A DNA stretch of 64,000 nt from Phytoactinopolyspora alkaliphila (GCF_010550695.1 NZ_JAAGOB010000004.1:1-64000), one strand, 5' to 3'. Shown: positions 35,433-45,131, counted from the stretch's first letter. Notes: generated by a model not told the origin, from the letters alone. Made by a program: numbers and translations.

Positions 35433-36197
35433 GTGAGTGAGACGTCCGTGTCCGGTGTGGCGGTCATCATCCCGGCATTCAACGAGCAAGACCGAATCGC
35501 CGCCACCGTGCGGGCCGCCAGTGGCCTCCCGGGCGCCGACATGGTGATCGTCGTCGACGACGGCTCCACGGACCGCACCTCGGCCGTCGCGTCCGAGGCG
35601 GGAGCCACGGTCGTCGGCCATGCCCGGAACCGCGGCAAGGCCGCGGCCATGGAGACCGGCGCGACGGCGGTGACGGCCGTGGAAGGCAGCGAGACCCGCC
35701 AGGAGCGCCTTTCCGCACCCCGTGCGCTGCTGTTCATCGATGCCGATCTCGAAGACTCGGCGAGTCGGGTCGCGCCGTTGATCGAACCGGTGGTGTCCGG
35801 GGCAGCGGACATGACCATCGCCGTGCTTCCTCCGCAGCGCAGTGCCGGTGGCGGCCGTGGCCTCGTCGTCGATCTGGCGCGCAACGGCATCGAACGAGCC
35901 ACCGGCTGGACTCCGCGCCAGCCCCTGTCGGGTCAGCGCTGCCTGACCCGCGACGCGTTCGCGGCCGCCCTGCCGCTCGCTCCAGGATGGGGGGTGGAGA
36001 CCGGCCTCTCCATCGACCTGCTCCGGCAGGGCTACCGGGTACTCGAGGTGGACGTGGATTTGCATCACCGGGTGACCGGCACCGACTGGCGGGCTCAGCT
36101 GCACCGTGCCCGGCAATACGCCGGTGTCATGCGCGCGCTCGGCACCCGCGGCGTGCGCCCTTCCTTACCTGCCGGCCTGCGCCGTGGGAACCGCTGA
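35433..36197 (+). CDS. Family 2 glycosyltransferase
   Basis: A 254-aa GT-A fold enzyme. VAVIIPAFNEQDRIAATV opens the nucleotide-sugar domain, VVDDGSTDRTS and LFIDADLEDS are the donor and metal (DxD-like) motifs, and QPLSGQRCLTRDAF follows. No transmembrane segment is evident. The donor and acceptor are unknown. GTG 35433 is preceded by a weak GTGAG. Its 3' end overlaps that of the convergent large membrane protein by 33 bp; this pair recurs in actinobacteria as far as recalled and may act in one envelope pathway. Confidence 0.85.
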   Translation: MSETSVSGVAVIIPAFNEQDRIAATVRAASGLPGADMVIVVDDGSTDRTSAVASEAGATVVGHARNRGKAAAMETGATAVTAVEGSETRQERLSAPRALLFIDADLEDSASRVAPLIEPVVSGAADMTIAVLPPQRSAGGGRGLVVDLARNGIERATGWTPRQPLSGQRCLTRDAFAAALPLAPGWGVETGLSIDLLRQGYRVLEVDVDLHHRVTGTDWRAQLHRARQYAGVMRALGTRGVRPSLPAGLRRGNR

Positions 36198-38432
36198 AGA
36201 CTCCAGCGCGTCGTTCTGGTACTGGTCCCGGCGCGCGGCGGCGACGGCCGAGACCACCAGCGGGATCCCGACGGTCAGCAGCAGGCCCGGAATGATGATT
36301 CCCGAGTCATTGGCCGCGAAACCGGCGGCACCGGCGATCAGAGCAGCCCAGACGACGTAGTCCATGATCGGCCAGCGCCGCATCGCGTCCTGGGCTCCAC
36401 CCACGCCCGGCCTGCGAACCAGCCAGATGATCACGATATAGGCCAGCGGCACGAGCCACGCGTAGAACGGCAGCCTGTCCAGCGTGCCGAGTGACGCGCC
36501 GAATTTCCGCCACACCACGGTCAACGCCTCACCGGTGGCCAGATCGTCGAAGAACCCGCCGAAGTGCGTGCGCGAGCCCGCGGGACGCAGCCAGTCCAGC
36601 CAAGCGATCAACAGGAAGACGGCGAGAGCGGCGACGCCGGCGCCGGCCAGCTTGACGATGGTGAGGCGGACGCCGAGCACCCCTATCACGAGCACCGCGA
36701 AAGCCGGTATGGCCGCCAGGATGCCGCCGACGTCCGCACCGGCCTGCGGCGCACCTACCGCCATGGTGGCGAGCAGTGCGATTCCGGTGACGACTACTCC
36801 CGCCGCCCGGCGTGACCACCCGCGGTCGATCAGCCATTGCGCCAGCGCACCGGCCGCGACGATGCAGGCCGCGATAAAGATCGCGAACGGGATGTTGCCC
36901 AGGCCGTAGAACCTTCCCGCCACCACGGGCGACAGACCCAGGAGGCTCAGTTGCTGAAGGTTGGACCCGGTGGTGACGTCGGCAGCCATCACGAACGCCG
37001 TCACGCCACCGACGATGCCGGCTGGTCCGTACACACGGCGTCGCCACGGTCCGGACAGGGCCACGGTCGTGATGGTCACGCTCAAGGTCAGGATAATCGC
37101 CCAGAGCAACAGCGCCGGATGGTTCGATCGGGCCCAGGGAAAGAGATTCGCCAGGTACGACGAGACGGGGAACGACGCGATGCCTATCGCCCCGAAGTGG
37201 ACGACGCGCAACACCGAACCGCGGATCGCGGGCCGCCTCCACAACAGAAGCAGAGCCGCACCGAAGAACAGCAGCTGGCCGACGCCGAGCAACTGGAAGA
37301 ACGGGCCTGACTGGGTCCGGTATATCTGCGCAGCCTGATTGGTGCTGAGCAGTTGGTCGACAGTGCTGCCGGCGTCGGCGGGATGAGCACCCGCCACGCG
37401 CCACGGCCGCCCCACGGTGCCGGCGGTCGGCTCGTCCAGCCCGGCGTACTCCATCAGCGTCGACGCGAGGTCGGTCAGCTGCACGATCCCGGACCAGCGC
37501 GTGGAGGTCGACGTCAGCCAGCGGGCACCGTATTGCGCACCGTCGGACATCGGCCCCGTCGCCACGGCCACCCGCAAGGCTGAGCCGGCCACGTGTGTGG
37601 GGTCGTTGTGCAGCGGGATCGCCGTAGGCCCGCTGTCGGATATCCCGGTGACGAGCAGCGCCGTGTTCTCCGGCAACTCCTCGATCAGCATGTGGATCAG
37701 CTCGTCCATGCCGCCGGCCACCTGACGCCGTTGCTCCAACGCCGTCTGCCGCGTCGCCTCGTCGCTCCCTGCCCGCGCCGGCGGCGGCAGGGCGCCGAAG
37801 TCGATCACGGTGACCGGGCAGCGGCTGATCATGTCGCCGTCCACCTCGCCCGGATTGGGCTGGTAATTCGCAACCCGGCCGTCAGGGTCGGCGAGCGCCA
37901 GGGCAGCACCTGGGCCCACGGCCGTGGTGCAGACGCCCACCTCGCCAAGCCGCTCCGCGAGCAGCCCCAAAGTGGCGTTGTAGGCGTGGTTCTCCTGCTC
38001 GTCCAGGTAGTCCGACCAGCCGGGAACAGTGGCCACGCCATCCTCGCCGACCTCGGGTATCGGCGAGGGCCGGCAGTAACGGTCCGCCGATCCATCCTGG
38101 TCGGAGTCGATGAGGTCGCTGGATCGCCGTCCCGAACTGACAGTCAGCCAGCCGTCCACCGCGCACGTCCGGGAACGGATGGTGCGCACCGTCAGGGAAG
38201 CCGCGGCATCCGTGCCGGCCATGGCGTGCAGCGTGGGCATGTCCTCGGGTGTGACGTCCTCCCATGCCAGGCCGGCGACGCCGACCAGGACCACCCCGGG
38301 CCTTTCCTGGGACTCGGCTTCGCCGGTGGCGCCCACCGGAGCGGCAACGAGAGGTACGAGCACGGCCGCCAGGACGAGCGCCAGCCAGCTCCGTCCCACC
38401 AAGCGCGCGAGGGCGCACGCACCTGGTCGCAT
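36165..38432 (-). CDS. Large multi-pass membrane protein with extracytoplasmic alkaline-phosphatase-like domain
   Basis: About 755 aa. A signal-like helix (LVGRSWLALVLAAVLVPLVA) is followed by about 350 exported residues. VVLVGVAGLAWEDVTPEDMP and TALLVTGISDSGP suggest a phosphatase/sulfatase-type fold, though this is a weak similarity. At least ten transmembrane helices fill the C-terminal half. ATG 38432 places the signal helix at the N-terminus; GTG 38507 would add 25 residues. The function is unknown; the neighbouring GT2 gene suggests cell-envelope work. Confidence 0.72.
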   Translation of the reverse strand: MRPGACALARLVGRSWLALVLAAVLVPLVAAPVGATGEAESQERPGVVLVGVAGLAWEDVTPEDMPTLHAMAGTDAAASLTVRTIRSRTCAVDGWLTVSSGRRSSDLIDSDQDGSADRYCRPSPIPEVGEDGVATVPGWSDYLDEQENHAYNATLGLLAERLGEVGVCTTAVGPGAALALADPDGRVANYQPNPGEVDGDMISRCPVTVIDFGALPPPARAGSDEATRQTALEQRRQVAGGMDELIHMLIEELPENTALLVTGISDSGPTAIPLHNDPTHVAGSALRVAVATGPMSDGAQYGARWLTSTSTRWSGIVQLTDLASTLMEYAGLDEPTAGTVGRPWRVAGAHPADAGSTVDQLLSTNQAAQIYRTQSGPFFQLLGVGQLLFFGAALLLLWRRPAIRGSVLRVVHFGAIGIASFPVSSYLANLFPWARSNHPALLLWAIILTLSVTITTVALSGPWRRRVYGPAGIVGGVTAFVMAADVTTGSNLQQLSLLGLSPVVAGRFYGLGNIPFAIFIAACIVAAGALAQWLIDRGWSRRAAGVVVTGIALLATMAVGAPQAGADVGGILAAIPAFAVLVIGVLGVRLTIVKLAGAGVAALAVFLLIAWLDWLRPAGSRTHFGGFFDDLATGEALTVVWRKFGASLGTLDRLPFYAWLVPLAYIVIIWLVRRPGVGGAQDAMRRWPIMDYVVWAALIAGAAGFAANDSGIIIPGLLLTVGIPLVVSAVAAARRDQYQNDALESSAVPTAQAGR

Positions 38433-38629
38433 GTCGCGCACGAGAGCTGGAACCACGCTCAGATGCTTCCACACCGAGTATCCGGCAGCACGGGCAACCC
38501 ATGGCACTGACGCCGAGTCGCTACCCGAATGTGACCCGCCATGGTGCCCGGAACCCCTTGCCGCACGATCGTCTACCGTCGTCCAGTCGACAACGCCTCG
38601 GCGGCTGCCCAGGTTCCGGGCCCCTGGTC

Positions 38630-40489
38630 TTAGAAGGCTTCTTCAGCGAGATCCATGAGCGCGTTGTCCGTGCCCTCCACGACGGCCCGCTCAGCGGTCA
38701 GCCGGGGAAGCACCTGCCGGGCGAAGAACTGGGCTGCGGCCACTTTGCCCTCGTAGAACGTACGGTCGGCAGGGCGAACCTCGCCGTCGAGCCGCTCCAG
38801 CGCCACGGCAGCCTGCCGAAGAAGCAGCCATGCGACAACGACGTCTCCCATGGCGAGAAGCAAACGTGTGGTGTTCTGCCCGACCTTGTAGACGTTGCGC
38901 GGATCGCCGCCTTCGGAGGACGGATCCGCGGACATGAGGAAGCCGGTCATGGCTCCGAGCATGCCCTGCGCGTCTTCCAGCGCGGTGGCGAGATGCTCCC
39001 GCTCAGCCTTGAGAGTGTCGCCTCCGGCCTCAGCGGAGAGCGTGGCCTGAATCTGCTGCGACAGCCAGCCGATCGCCCGCCCGTTGTCCCGGACAATCTT
39101 GCGGAAGAAGAAATCCAGTCCTTGAATGGCAGTGGTGCCCTCATACAGGGTGTCGATCTTCGCGTCGCGAACATACTGCTCGATCGGGTAGTCCTGCAGG
39201 AAGCCGGAGCCGCCGAAGGTCTGCAACGACTCCGAGCCGAGGACGATCCATGAGCGCTCCGAACCGTAGCCCTTCACGATGGGCAGCAGCAGGTCGTTGA
39301 CCCGTTCGGATGTCTCGTCGCGCTCGCCGCGGATCTCGGCCTCCATCACCGCGTCCTGCATAGTGGCGGTGTAGAGCACCAATGCCCGCATACCCTCGGC
39401 GTACGCCTTCTGAGTCATCAGCGACCGGCGAACGTCCGGGTGACGCGTGATGGCGACCCGCGGGGCCGTCTTGTCCGAGACCTGTGTGAGGTCGGCACCC
39501 TGTACCCGGTCCTTGGCGTATTCGAGAGCGTTGAGATAGCCGGAGGAGAGGGTGGCGATCGCCTTGGTCCCGACCATCATCCGCGCGTACTCGATCACCT
39601 GGAACATCTGCGCGATGCCGTCGTGCACCTCACCGAGCAGATACCCCACGGCCGGTTCCGACTCTCCGAAGGTCAGCTCGCATGTGGAGGAGACCTTCAG
39701 CCCCATCTTCTTTTCGACGTTGGTGGCGTAGACACCGTTGCGTTCACCGAGCTCGCCGGTCTCCGGGTCGAATCGGACCTTCGGAACGATGAACAAGGAC
39801 AAGCCCTTGGTCCCCGGGCCGCCCGCACCCTCGACACCCACGGGGCGGGCGAGGACGAGGTGGATGATGTTCTCCGTCATGTCGTGCTCGCCGGAGGTGA
39901 TGAAGCGCTTGGTGCCTTCGATGTGCCATGTGCCGTCGGGCTGCGGGAACGCGCGAGCCCGCCCGGCACCCACGTCGGATCCCGCATCGGGCTCGGTGAG
40001 CACCATGGTGGAGCCCCAGCCCTTGTCGATCATGATCTCCGCGATCCGCTTCTGGGACTCGGTGCCGTTGCGCCATACGATGCTCGCGAACGCCGGTCCG
40101 GATGCGTACATCCATGCGGCGGCGTTCGACCCGGTGATCAGTTCGGCGATCGCCCAGTAGATGGAACGAGGCAGCGGCGTGCCGCCGAGTTCCGGCGGCA
40201 CGGTGAAGCGCCACACCTCGGAGTCGACCAGTGCCTGATAGCTCTTCCGGAACGACTCCGGCACCGTGACCGTGCGCTGTTCCGGGTCATAGACGGGCGG
40301 ATGGCGATCCGAATCCTCGTAGGACGCCGCGAGTTCCTGCCGGCTCAGCCGGTCGACCTCAGCCAGGATGCTCCGCACCGTGTCGAGGTCAAAGTCCTCG
40401 AACGGACCACGCTCCAGCAGCTCGTCGCGGCCCAGCACGTCGAAGAGGGTGAAGTCGATGTCGCGAAGATTGGACTTGTAATGCCCCAT
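38630..40489 (-). CDS. Acyl-CoA dehydrogenase (FadE5-like)
   Basis: A 619-aa flavoprotein that would introduce the 2,3-double bond into acyl-CoA in beta-oxidation. [15 protein letters not shown] and [14 protein letters not shown] bind FAD and substrate; the catalytic Glu is in [11 protein letters not shown]; an extra C-terminal domain of about 130 residues follows, as in mycobacterial FadE5. A clear GGAGGA precedes the ATG. Two matching operator-like 16-mers lie upstream. It stands alone, with no other beta-oxidation gene beside it. Confidence 0.92.
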   Translation of the reverse strand: MGHYKSNLRDIDFTLFDVLGRDELLERGPFEDFDLDTVRSILAEVDRLSRQELAASYEDSDRHPPVYDPEQRTVTVPESFRKSYQALVDSEVWRFTVPPELGGTPLPRSIYWAIAELITGSNAAAWMYASGPAFASIVWRNGTESQKRIAEIMIDKGWGSTMVLTEPDAGSDVGAGRARAFPQPDGTWHIEGTKRFITSGEHDMTENIIHLVLARPVGVEGAGGPGTKGLSLFIVPKVRFDPETGELGERNGVYATNVEKKMGLKVSSTCELTFGESEPAVGYLLGEVHDGIAQMFQVIEYARMMVGTKAIATLSSGYLNALEYAKDRVQGADLTQVSDKTAPRVAITRHPDVRRSLMTQKAYAEGMRALVLYTATMQDAVMEAEIRGERDETSERVNDLLLPIVKGYGSERSWIVLGSESLQTFGGSGFLQDYPIEQYVRDAKIDTLYEGTTAIQGLDFFFRKIVRDNGRAIGWLSQQIQATLSAEAGGDTLKAEREHLATALEDAQGMLGAMTGFLMSADPSSEGGDPRNVYKVGQNTTRLLLAMGDVVVAWLLLRQAAVALERLDGEVRPADRTFYEGKVAAAQFFARQVLPRLTAERAVVEGTDNALMDLAEEAF

Positions 40490-40520
40490 TGTTCCTCCGT
40501 CAGGCTCCGGGACCCGCTTG

Positions 40521-40561
40521 GTTACCCGCCAGTAACACCCATGATGCTACCCGTGAGTAAC
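40521..40561. promoter_or_regulatory. Two TetR-type operator candidates upstream of fadE
   Basis: GTTACCCGCCAGTAAC (40521-40536) and GCTACCCGTGAGTAAC (40546-40561) share 13 of 16 bases in the same orientation, 25 bp apart. Both have TTAC/GTAA-like dyad ends typical of TetR-family repressors of fatty-acid genes. They lie 32 and 57 bp upstream of the acyl-CoA dehydrogenase start. No TetR gene is present in the window. Confidence 0.6.
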
Positions 40562-40726
40562 TTTCGCAACCACGCGCATTCGGTCAGCCCGGCTCTTGAT
40601 CATTGCCCCCGAGGTGGTGAAGTCTCTTGCACAGACAAGTTGCCTCGGCCGGACGTGGGCAATAGCGGGTGGGCTTAGCGGTCACACAGGCCGCTGAGGC
40701 CGTCCGATGCACGAGGAGGTCATTGA

Positions 40727-43700
40727 TTGAGGCTCACACCTGCGGAGAAGGCACTTCGCGATGCGCTCGAGCAGGGTGGCGAGGCCGTGCTGGGCAGGGA
40801 CATCGATCCCCGGGCGATCGCCAGCGCCGACGAGTTCCCCGAGTCCCGCGTCGTCCGTGCCGACGTGCTCGCGGAACTGGTGCGCGACGGCAGCGCAGCG
40901 TACGGGGCCGCAGTCCGGCTGACCGGTGCCCGTGTCACAGGCGACATGCTCTTCCGCTACGGCCGCCTGGGCAGGCCGATACGGCTCGACCTGTGCTGGG
41001 TGGACGAGACCGTCGGGTTCGCCGAGCTGTTCATGGCCGGGATCGAGCTGACCCGGTGTCATCTGCCTGGCCTGCGGACTGAGTCCGTTGACGTCGAGGG
41101 CTCGTTCACCGTGCGCGACTGCCACCTCGGGCCGACGATGCTCGCGGATACCCGTGTGCATCGCTCAATGTCGTTCGAGGACAGCCGTTTCATCACCGCA
41201 GAGACACCCTTTCGCGCACACAACTTCAACGTGTGGGGGAACCTCCTCTTCGACCGCGCCCGCATGTTCGCCGGTGGGGAGGACGCCCTGCACACGGAGC
41301 GGTTCGCCGTCGGCGGGCGGCTCGGCCTCGCGGGACTGCGGGCCCGAGGCTCCGTGGTCTTCTCCGGAGCCTCGAAGGTGGATGGCAGAGTGGACATGAC
41401 CAACGCTGTCATCCGCAACGGCGACGGCACGGCCGTCGACGCCCGGCGGCTGACCGCGGCGGGACTCTACGGCGACGGGATGCGATGCACCGGAACGCTC
41501 GACCTGCGGCACGCCACCATCACCGGCACCGTCGCCTTCAACGGGGCCGTGCTGGCGTGCCCGAAGGGCTACGCCCTGCATGCCGGCGACGTCGCCGCGG
41601 ATCGCATCGAACTGGAGAGCGGCGCGCGAGTGCAGGGCGCGGTCTCCCTCCCACGCAGCGTCATCCGGGACACCCTCGCCATGCGCGGGCTCAGCGTCCG
41701 TGAGACCGCCGGCCGTGCCGTCGTCGCCAGCGGTGCCCGGATCACCAACCTCGTGGCCGACAACGCCAGCTTCGACGGGCACGTGGCGCTCGACGAGATC
41801 GAGGCCACCTACGTACGCCTGGTGGACACGCGCGTCTCGTGCCCGCATGACGCATGGTCGGTCAGCCTCCAGTCCGCGACGGTTCGACGAGAGCTGAACT
41901 GTGAGGGGCTGTACAACGAGGGAACACTCAACGCGTATGCAGCCAAGGTGGGCACCGGACTCGTTCTCAGCGGCGCTCGTCTCAACCGGCCCGACGGGCG
42001 GGCGTTGAACGCCTCACGTGCTGTGATCGGCGGCAGGATGACCTTCGGCGAGGCATTCCAAGCCGACGGCGACATCGACCTCTCGCACGCCGACATCGGC
42101 AAGAGCCTCGCCATGGACGGCGCGCGGGTGGCCGGCAAAGTGCGACTGTTCCGATGCCGGGTGCGAAGCGATGTGCTGTTGCGCAACGCCACAGTGGAGG
42201 GCGCGGGCATCGTCATCGACGGTATCGGCCTGCGCGTCGACGGCCGGTTCACCGCACGGAACCTGGTGGCGCGCGGCGGGCTCCGGCTGACGGCGATCTC
42301 CACCGACAGCCTGGTGCTCACCGGAGCAAGGCTGATCAACCCGGACGCGAACGCCCTGATCGCCTCCCGCGCAGAGGTCCGTGGAGACCTGGTCGCGGGG
42401 AACGACCCGTACTCCTCCAACGCGGGTTCGTTCTGGGCCGAAGGCCGGGTGATCCTTCGCGACGCCACGGTGGGTGGCGATGTGATTCTCGACGGCAGTG
42501 TTCTGCGCGCTCCAGGTCACCACGCTCTTGATTGCACGGGCATCAACGTCGGCGGAAAGGTGTCGTTGCACGGCACAGAGGTCGACGGCACGGCGGGGCT
42601 GAACCAGGCGCGCGTCCGGCGGCGGATCGTGTCGAACGGAGCCAAGTTCACCGGGAACGGCGTGGAGTCCGCGGACGGGCCGGTGGTCCTGAGCGCGCTG
42701 CGGACCATCTCCGGCGACCTCGTGATCGAGGGCGGAAGCTTTCGCGGAGCGGTACGTCTCACGGGGGCGACGTTCGACTCCGGCGTCCGGATCAACGGCG
42801 CGAGCATTACGGCCGGCAGCGGCGTCGCCCTCGTAGCGGCCGAGCTCACGTGCGGCGTCCTCCGGCTGTCCGAGCTCGACGTTCAGGGTGCCGTCGTCCT
42901 GGCGCGCAGCCGGGTCAGCGGTGATCTGATCTGCGAGGCGATGTCGGTGACCAGCGAAAGCCGACCCGTCGTGACCACCCGGGAAGCGGAGATCGCTCGT
43001 CGGCTCTCCTTGGACGGCCTCGTCGTCCGTCGTCCCCGGGTGATGTCAGGCTCCATGGATCTCGATCTCTCGGCGATACGGGCGGGATCAGTCGATCTTC
43101 CACAGGGCGAGTGCTCGGTCGACCTGCGCGACGCCGCGGTGCGCACCCTGGTGCTCGATCCCACCGACACCACCACGGTGTTGCTCTCCGGACTGACGTT
43201 CGACGATCCCGGCGGCGCGAGCGTGGAGACCGCACTGGCGTGGCTTCGGCGCGATCCGACCGGCTATCAGCACCAGGCATACGAACAGCTCGCCGCCCAT
43301 TACAGGCGGATCGGCGACGACGCGGCTGCCCGGACGGTGCTGCTGGCCAGGCACCGTCACCGCCGCGACCTGCTGGGGCGCTCGTCGTTCGGCCACCTGC
43401 TCATGAAGGCCTGGGGATACATTCAGGACGCCATGGTCGGGTACGGCTACCGGCCAGGGCTGGCGGCTCTGTGGTTCGCGGGGCTGCTCGCGTTCGGCAC
43501 GGTGTACTTCGCGGGCAAGACGCTGGACCCGATCGATGTGAACCGGCAGCCGACATTCACCTCGTTCGGGTATTCGCTGGACCTTCTCGTTCCGGTGCTG
43601 CGACTCGAGCAAGCGGCATCGTTCGACCCTCGGGGCCTCGACCTGTGGGTGGCATACGGGCTGATCTTCATGGGCGCCGTACTCGTCACCACGATCGGCG

Positions 43701-43732
43701 CGGCCGTCACCCGGATCCTCGGACGTCGATGA
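40727..43732 (+). CDS. Giant beta-solenoid membrane protein
   Basis: A 1001-aa protein of a large actinobacterial family of unknown role, sometimes labelled membrane-associated oxidoreductase without evidence. Residues about 60-800 consist of repeating 20-25-residue units with patterns such as VxGxLxLxGAxI, indicating a right-handed beta-helix. A helical linker (YEQLAAHYRRIGDDAAARTVLLA) and four or so hydrophobic segments near the C-terminus anchor it in the membrane. A TTG start is set by GAGGAGGT six bases ahead. It is divergent from fadE. Confidence 0.82.
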   Translation: MRLTPAEKALRDALEQGGEAVLGRDIDPRAIASADEFPESRVVRADVLAELVRDGSAAYGAAVRLTGARVTGDMLFRYGRLGRPIRLDLCWVDETVGFAELFMAGIELTRCHLPGLRTESVDVEGSFTVRDCHLGPTMLADTRVHRSMSFEDSRFITAETPFRAHNFNVWGNLLFDRARMFAGGEDALHTERFAVGGRLGLAGLRARGSVVFSGASKVDGRVDMTNAVIRNGDGTAVDARRLTAAGLYGDGMRCTGTLDLRHATITGTVAFNGAVLACPKGYALHAGDVAADRIELESGARVQGAVSLPRSVIRDTLAMRGLSVRETAGRAVVASGARITNLVADNASFDGHVALDEIEATYVRLVDTRVSCPHDAWSVSLQSATVRRELNCEGLYNEGTLNAYAAKVGTGLVLSGARLNRPDGRALNASRAVIGGRMTFGEAFQADGDIDLSHADIGKSLAMDGARVAGKVRLFRCRVRSDVLLRNATVEGAGIVIDGIGLRVDGRFTARNLVARGGLRLTAISTDSLVLTGARLINPDANALIASRAEVRGDLVAGNDPYSSNAGSFWAEGRVILRDATVGGDVILDGSVLRAPGHHALDCTGINVGGKVSLHGTEVDGTAGLNQARVRRRIVSNGAKFTGNGVESADGPVVLSALRTISGDLVIEGGSFRGAVRLTGATFDSGVRINGASITAGSGVALVAAELTCGVLRLSELDVQGAVVLARSRVSGDLICEAMSVTSESRPVVTTREAEIARRLSLDGLVVRRPRVMSGSMDLDLSAIRAGSVDLPQGECSVDLRDAAVRTLVLDPTDTTTVLLSGLTFDDPGGASVETALAWLRRDPTGYQHQAYEQLAAHYRRIGDDAAARTVLLARHRHRRDLLGRSSFGHLLMKAWGYIQDAMVGYGYRPGLAALWFAGLLAFGTVYFAGKTLDPIDVNRQPTFTSFGYSLDLLVPVLRLEQAASFDPRGLDLWVAYGLIFMGAVLVTTIGAAVTRILGRR

Positions 43733-43806
43733 CACCGTAGGACCGAGTGAGCGGGACCGCATCTCAGGCACGGCCGGCAGACTCGATACAGTGAGGTGTG
43801 ATCTTG

Positions 43807-44364
43807 ATGGAACGCCACGGCGCGTCGGTACGTCTCATCGACATGAGACGACTTGGACAATTTGTCACGGTATTGGCGAGCGCCACGGTGCTGGCCGCGT
43901 GCGGGAACGGTGGCGACGACACCACCGCGGTTCCCGACGATGGCGACCCCGGGTCGCAGACCGAGGGCATGCCACTCGCCGGCACCTACTGGGGTCTGGA
44001 CGAACTCTCGGCCGACGATTCCACGACCGAGATACCCGACGACGTCGGCGCGTACCTCCTGCTCGAGGACGGTGCCGTGGGCGGCAACACCGGCTGCAAC
44101 ACGTTCGGTGGAAACGCGGAGATCAACGAGGACGACGGCACTGTCGAGTTCTCCGAGGTCTTCTCGACGATGCGCGCCTGCAGCGGTGCGCAAGGAGAGT
44201 CGGACTCCGCGATGATGGCCGTCCTGCAGGGCACGGTCATGGTCGAGATCGACGGTGAATCGCTGACACTCACCAACGCCCAAGGCGACTCGCTCCAGCT
44301 GAGCGTCACCGAGGAGCCGCCAGCCGACGACGTGCCGGCCGGCGACTCGGAGGACGACGAGTAG
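43807..44364 (+). CDS. META-domain lipoprotein
   Basis: About 185 aa. A lipoprotein signal ends ATVLAACG (Cys32), followed by an acidic linker and a META/HslJ domain (YWGLDEL, GGNTGCNTFGGNAEI, FSTMRACSG). META domains are small exported folds linked to stress or motility; function is unclear. GAGGTG ahead of ATG 43807 supports this start; ATG 43843 gives a shorter signal peptide. An acidic tail ends the protein. Confidence 0.8.
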   Translation: MERHGASVRLIDMRRLGQFVTVLASATVLAACGNGGDDTTAVPDDGDPGSQTEGMPLAGTYWGLDELSADDSTTEIPDDVGAYLLLEDGAVGGNTGCNTFGGNAEINEDDGTVEFSEVFSTMRACSGAQGESDSAMMAVLQGTVMVEIDGESLTLTNAQGDSLQLSVTEEPPADDVPAGDSEDDE

Positions 44365-44387
44365 CTCGAAACGTGGACGGTGACCCT

Positions 44388-44466
44388 CTGTCCACAGATT
44401 CTGTCCACAGCATTGTGGGTATGCGGGGATGTGACCAGGATCGCCTGTGGATGATCCTGTGGACAT
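44388..44466. other. Cluster of four DnaA-box-like sites
   Basis: CTGTCCACA at 44388-44396 and 44401-44409, and on the other strand TGTGGATGA at 44446-44454 and TGTGGACAT at 44458-44466, each match 8 of 9 bases of a DnaA box (TTGTCCACA or TTATCCACA). The cluster lies just after the META gene. No dnaA or dnaN gene is in the window, so it is not the chromosomal origin; a titration site is possible. Confidence 0.4.
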
Positions 44467-44524
44467 CGCGAGCTGGTGAGAATCTTCTCGCGAACCCCTT
44501 GCGCTCGGCGCTGGCTGAGGACTA

Positions 44525-44797
44525 GACATGCTCCAACGTCCTCACGGGAGACGGAATCTCGAAGCCGGGGCAACCCGGCGGAGGGCCCGCCCACGTGCGG
44601 ACTGGTCGACCGGACAACGGCGGGCCGACTTCGCGGGAGACCGCGAGGCCACATCCGATGTGTGGGTGCCCGTTCGGACCGGAGGGCCGGCCGTGATGCG
44701 CCGCGACGCGGGAAACCACGTCAATCGGCGTAGCCGCAGACATCGGCTGCGGCGTCGAGGTACCCGGTCCCCGGGTGCCCCGGCTGGCGGCCAACAG
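44525..44797 (+). other. Gene-free, hairpin-rich stretch; possible structured RNA
   Basis: No convincing protein is encoded. On the plus strand several perfect short hairpins occur in a row, including GCCGGG-GCAA-CCCGGC and TCGCGG-GAGA-CCGCGA (both GNRA loops) and a GCCGCAG...CTGCGGC stem near 44730-44750. A strong terminator ends the stretch. No known riboswitch or RNA family signature was recognised. High GC content makes chance hairpins common, so this is tentative. Confidence 0.3.
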
Positions 44798-44830
44798 AAG
44801 GCCCCTCGGACCGCTGTTCCGAGGGGCCTT
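44798..44830. terminator. Perfect 13-bp hairpin terminator
   Basis: The arms AAGGCCCCTCGGA (44798-44810) and its exact complement (44818-44830) enclose a 7-base loop. On the plus strand it could end transcription from the META gene or from an RNA in 44525-44797. Confidence 0.75.
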
Positions 44831-44911
44831 CGCCATGTCTATCCTAGGCTGGCCCCAGCTTCGAACTCCGACACGCAGGGCAAACGCGATCATGCAGTCG
44901 GGCACTCCCAC

Positions 44912-45049
44912 CGCCCCAACAGCCGGCGGTGTGGAACATGGTCGTCCGGCATCCAGGCGCCCCAACAGCCGGGGGTGTGGGACGTGGTCGTCCGGCATCC
45001 AGGCGCCCCAACAGCCGGGGGTGTGGGACGTGGTCGTCCGGCACTCTAA
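44912..45049. repeat. Three 46-bp tandem repeats
   Basis: Units start at 44912, 44958 and 45004. Units 1 and 2 differ at three positions; unit 3 equals unit 2 until its last few bases. There are no spacers, so this is not a CRISPR array. A 26-bp part of the unit reappears inverted at 45091-45116. Confidence 0.85.
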
Positions 45050-45116
45050 GAGCTTCCTGTGGGCATGCTTCACCGCCCACAGGACGCGACGCCGGACGAC
45101 TACGTCCCGCACCCCC
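45017..45116 (-). terminator. Large nested hairpin downstream of the FtsX-type permease gene
   Basis: Bases 45017-45042 pair fully with 45091-45116 (26 bp, two G-U wobbles on the plus strand). Inside, CCTGTGGGC (45056-45064) pairs with GCCCACAGG (45075-45083). It begins 15 bp beyond the permease stop codon, so it probably ends that minus-strand operon. Confidence 0.65.
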
Positions 45117-45131
45117 TCCGGCGCGGCGCCT

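Noticed and set aside
44388-44466. Chromosomal replication origin
   Set aside because: Only four imperfect boxes and no dnaA, dnaN or rpmH genes in the window.
44525-44797. Known riboswitch or RNA (cobalamin, ydaO, glycine, RNase P, tmRNA)
   Set aside because: None of the diagnostic conserved blocks of these families could be found on either strand.
44912-45049. CRISPR array
   Set aside because: The 46-bp units are directly abutting with no variable spacers and no cas genes are present.
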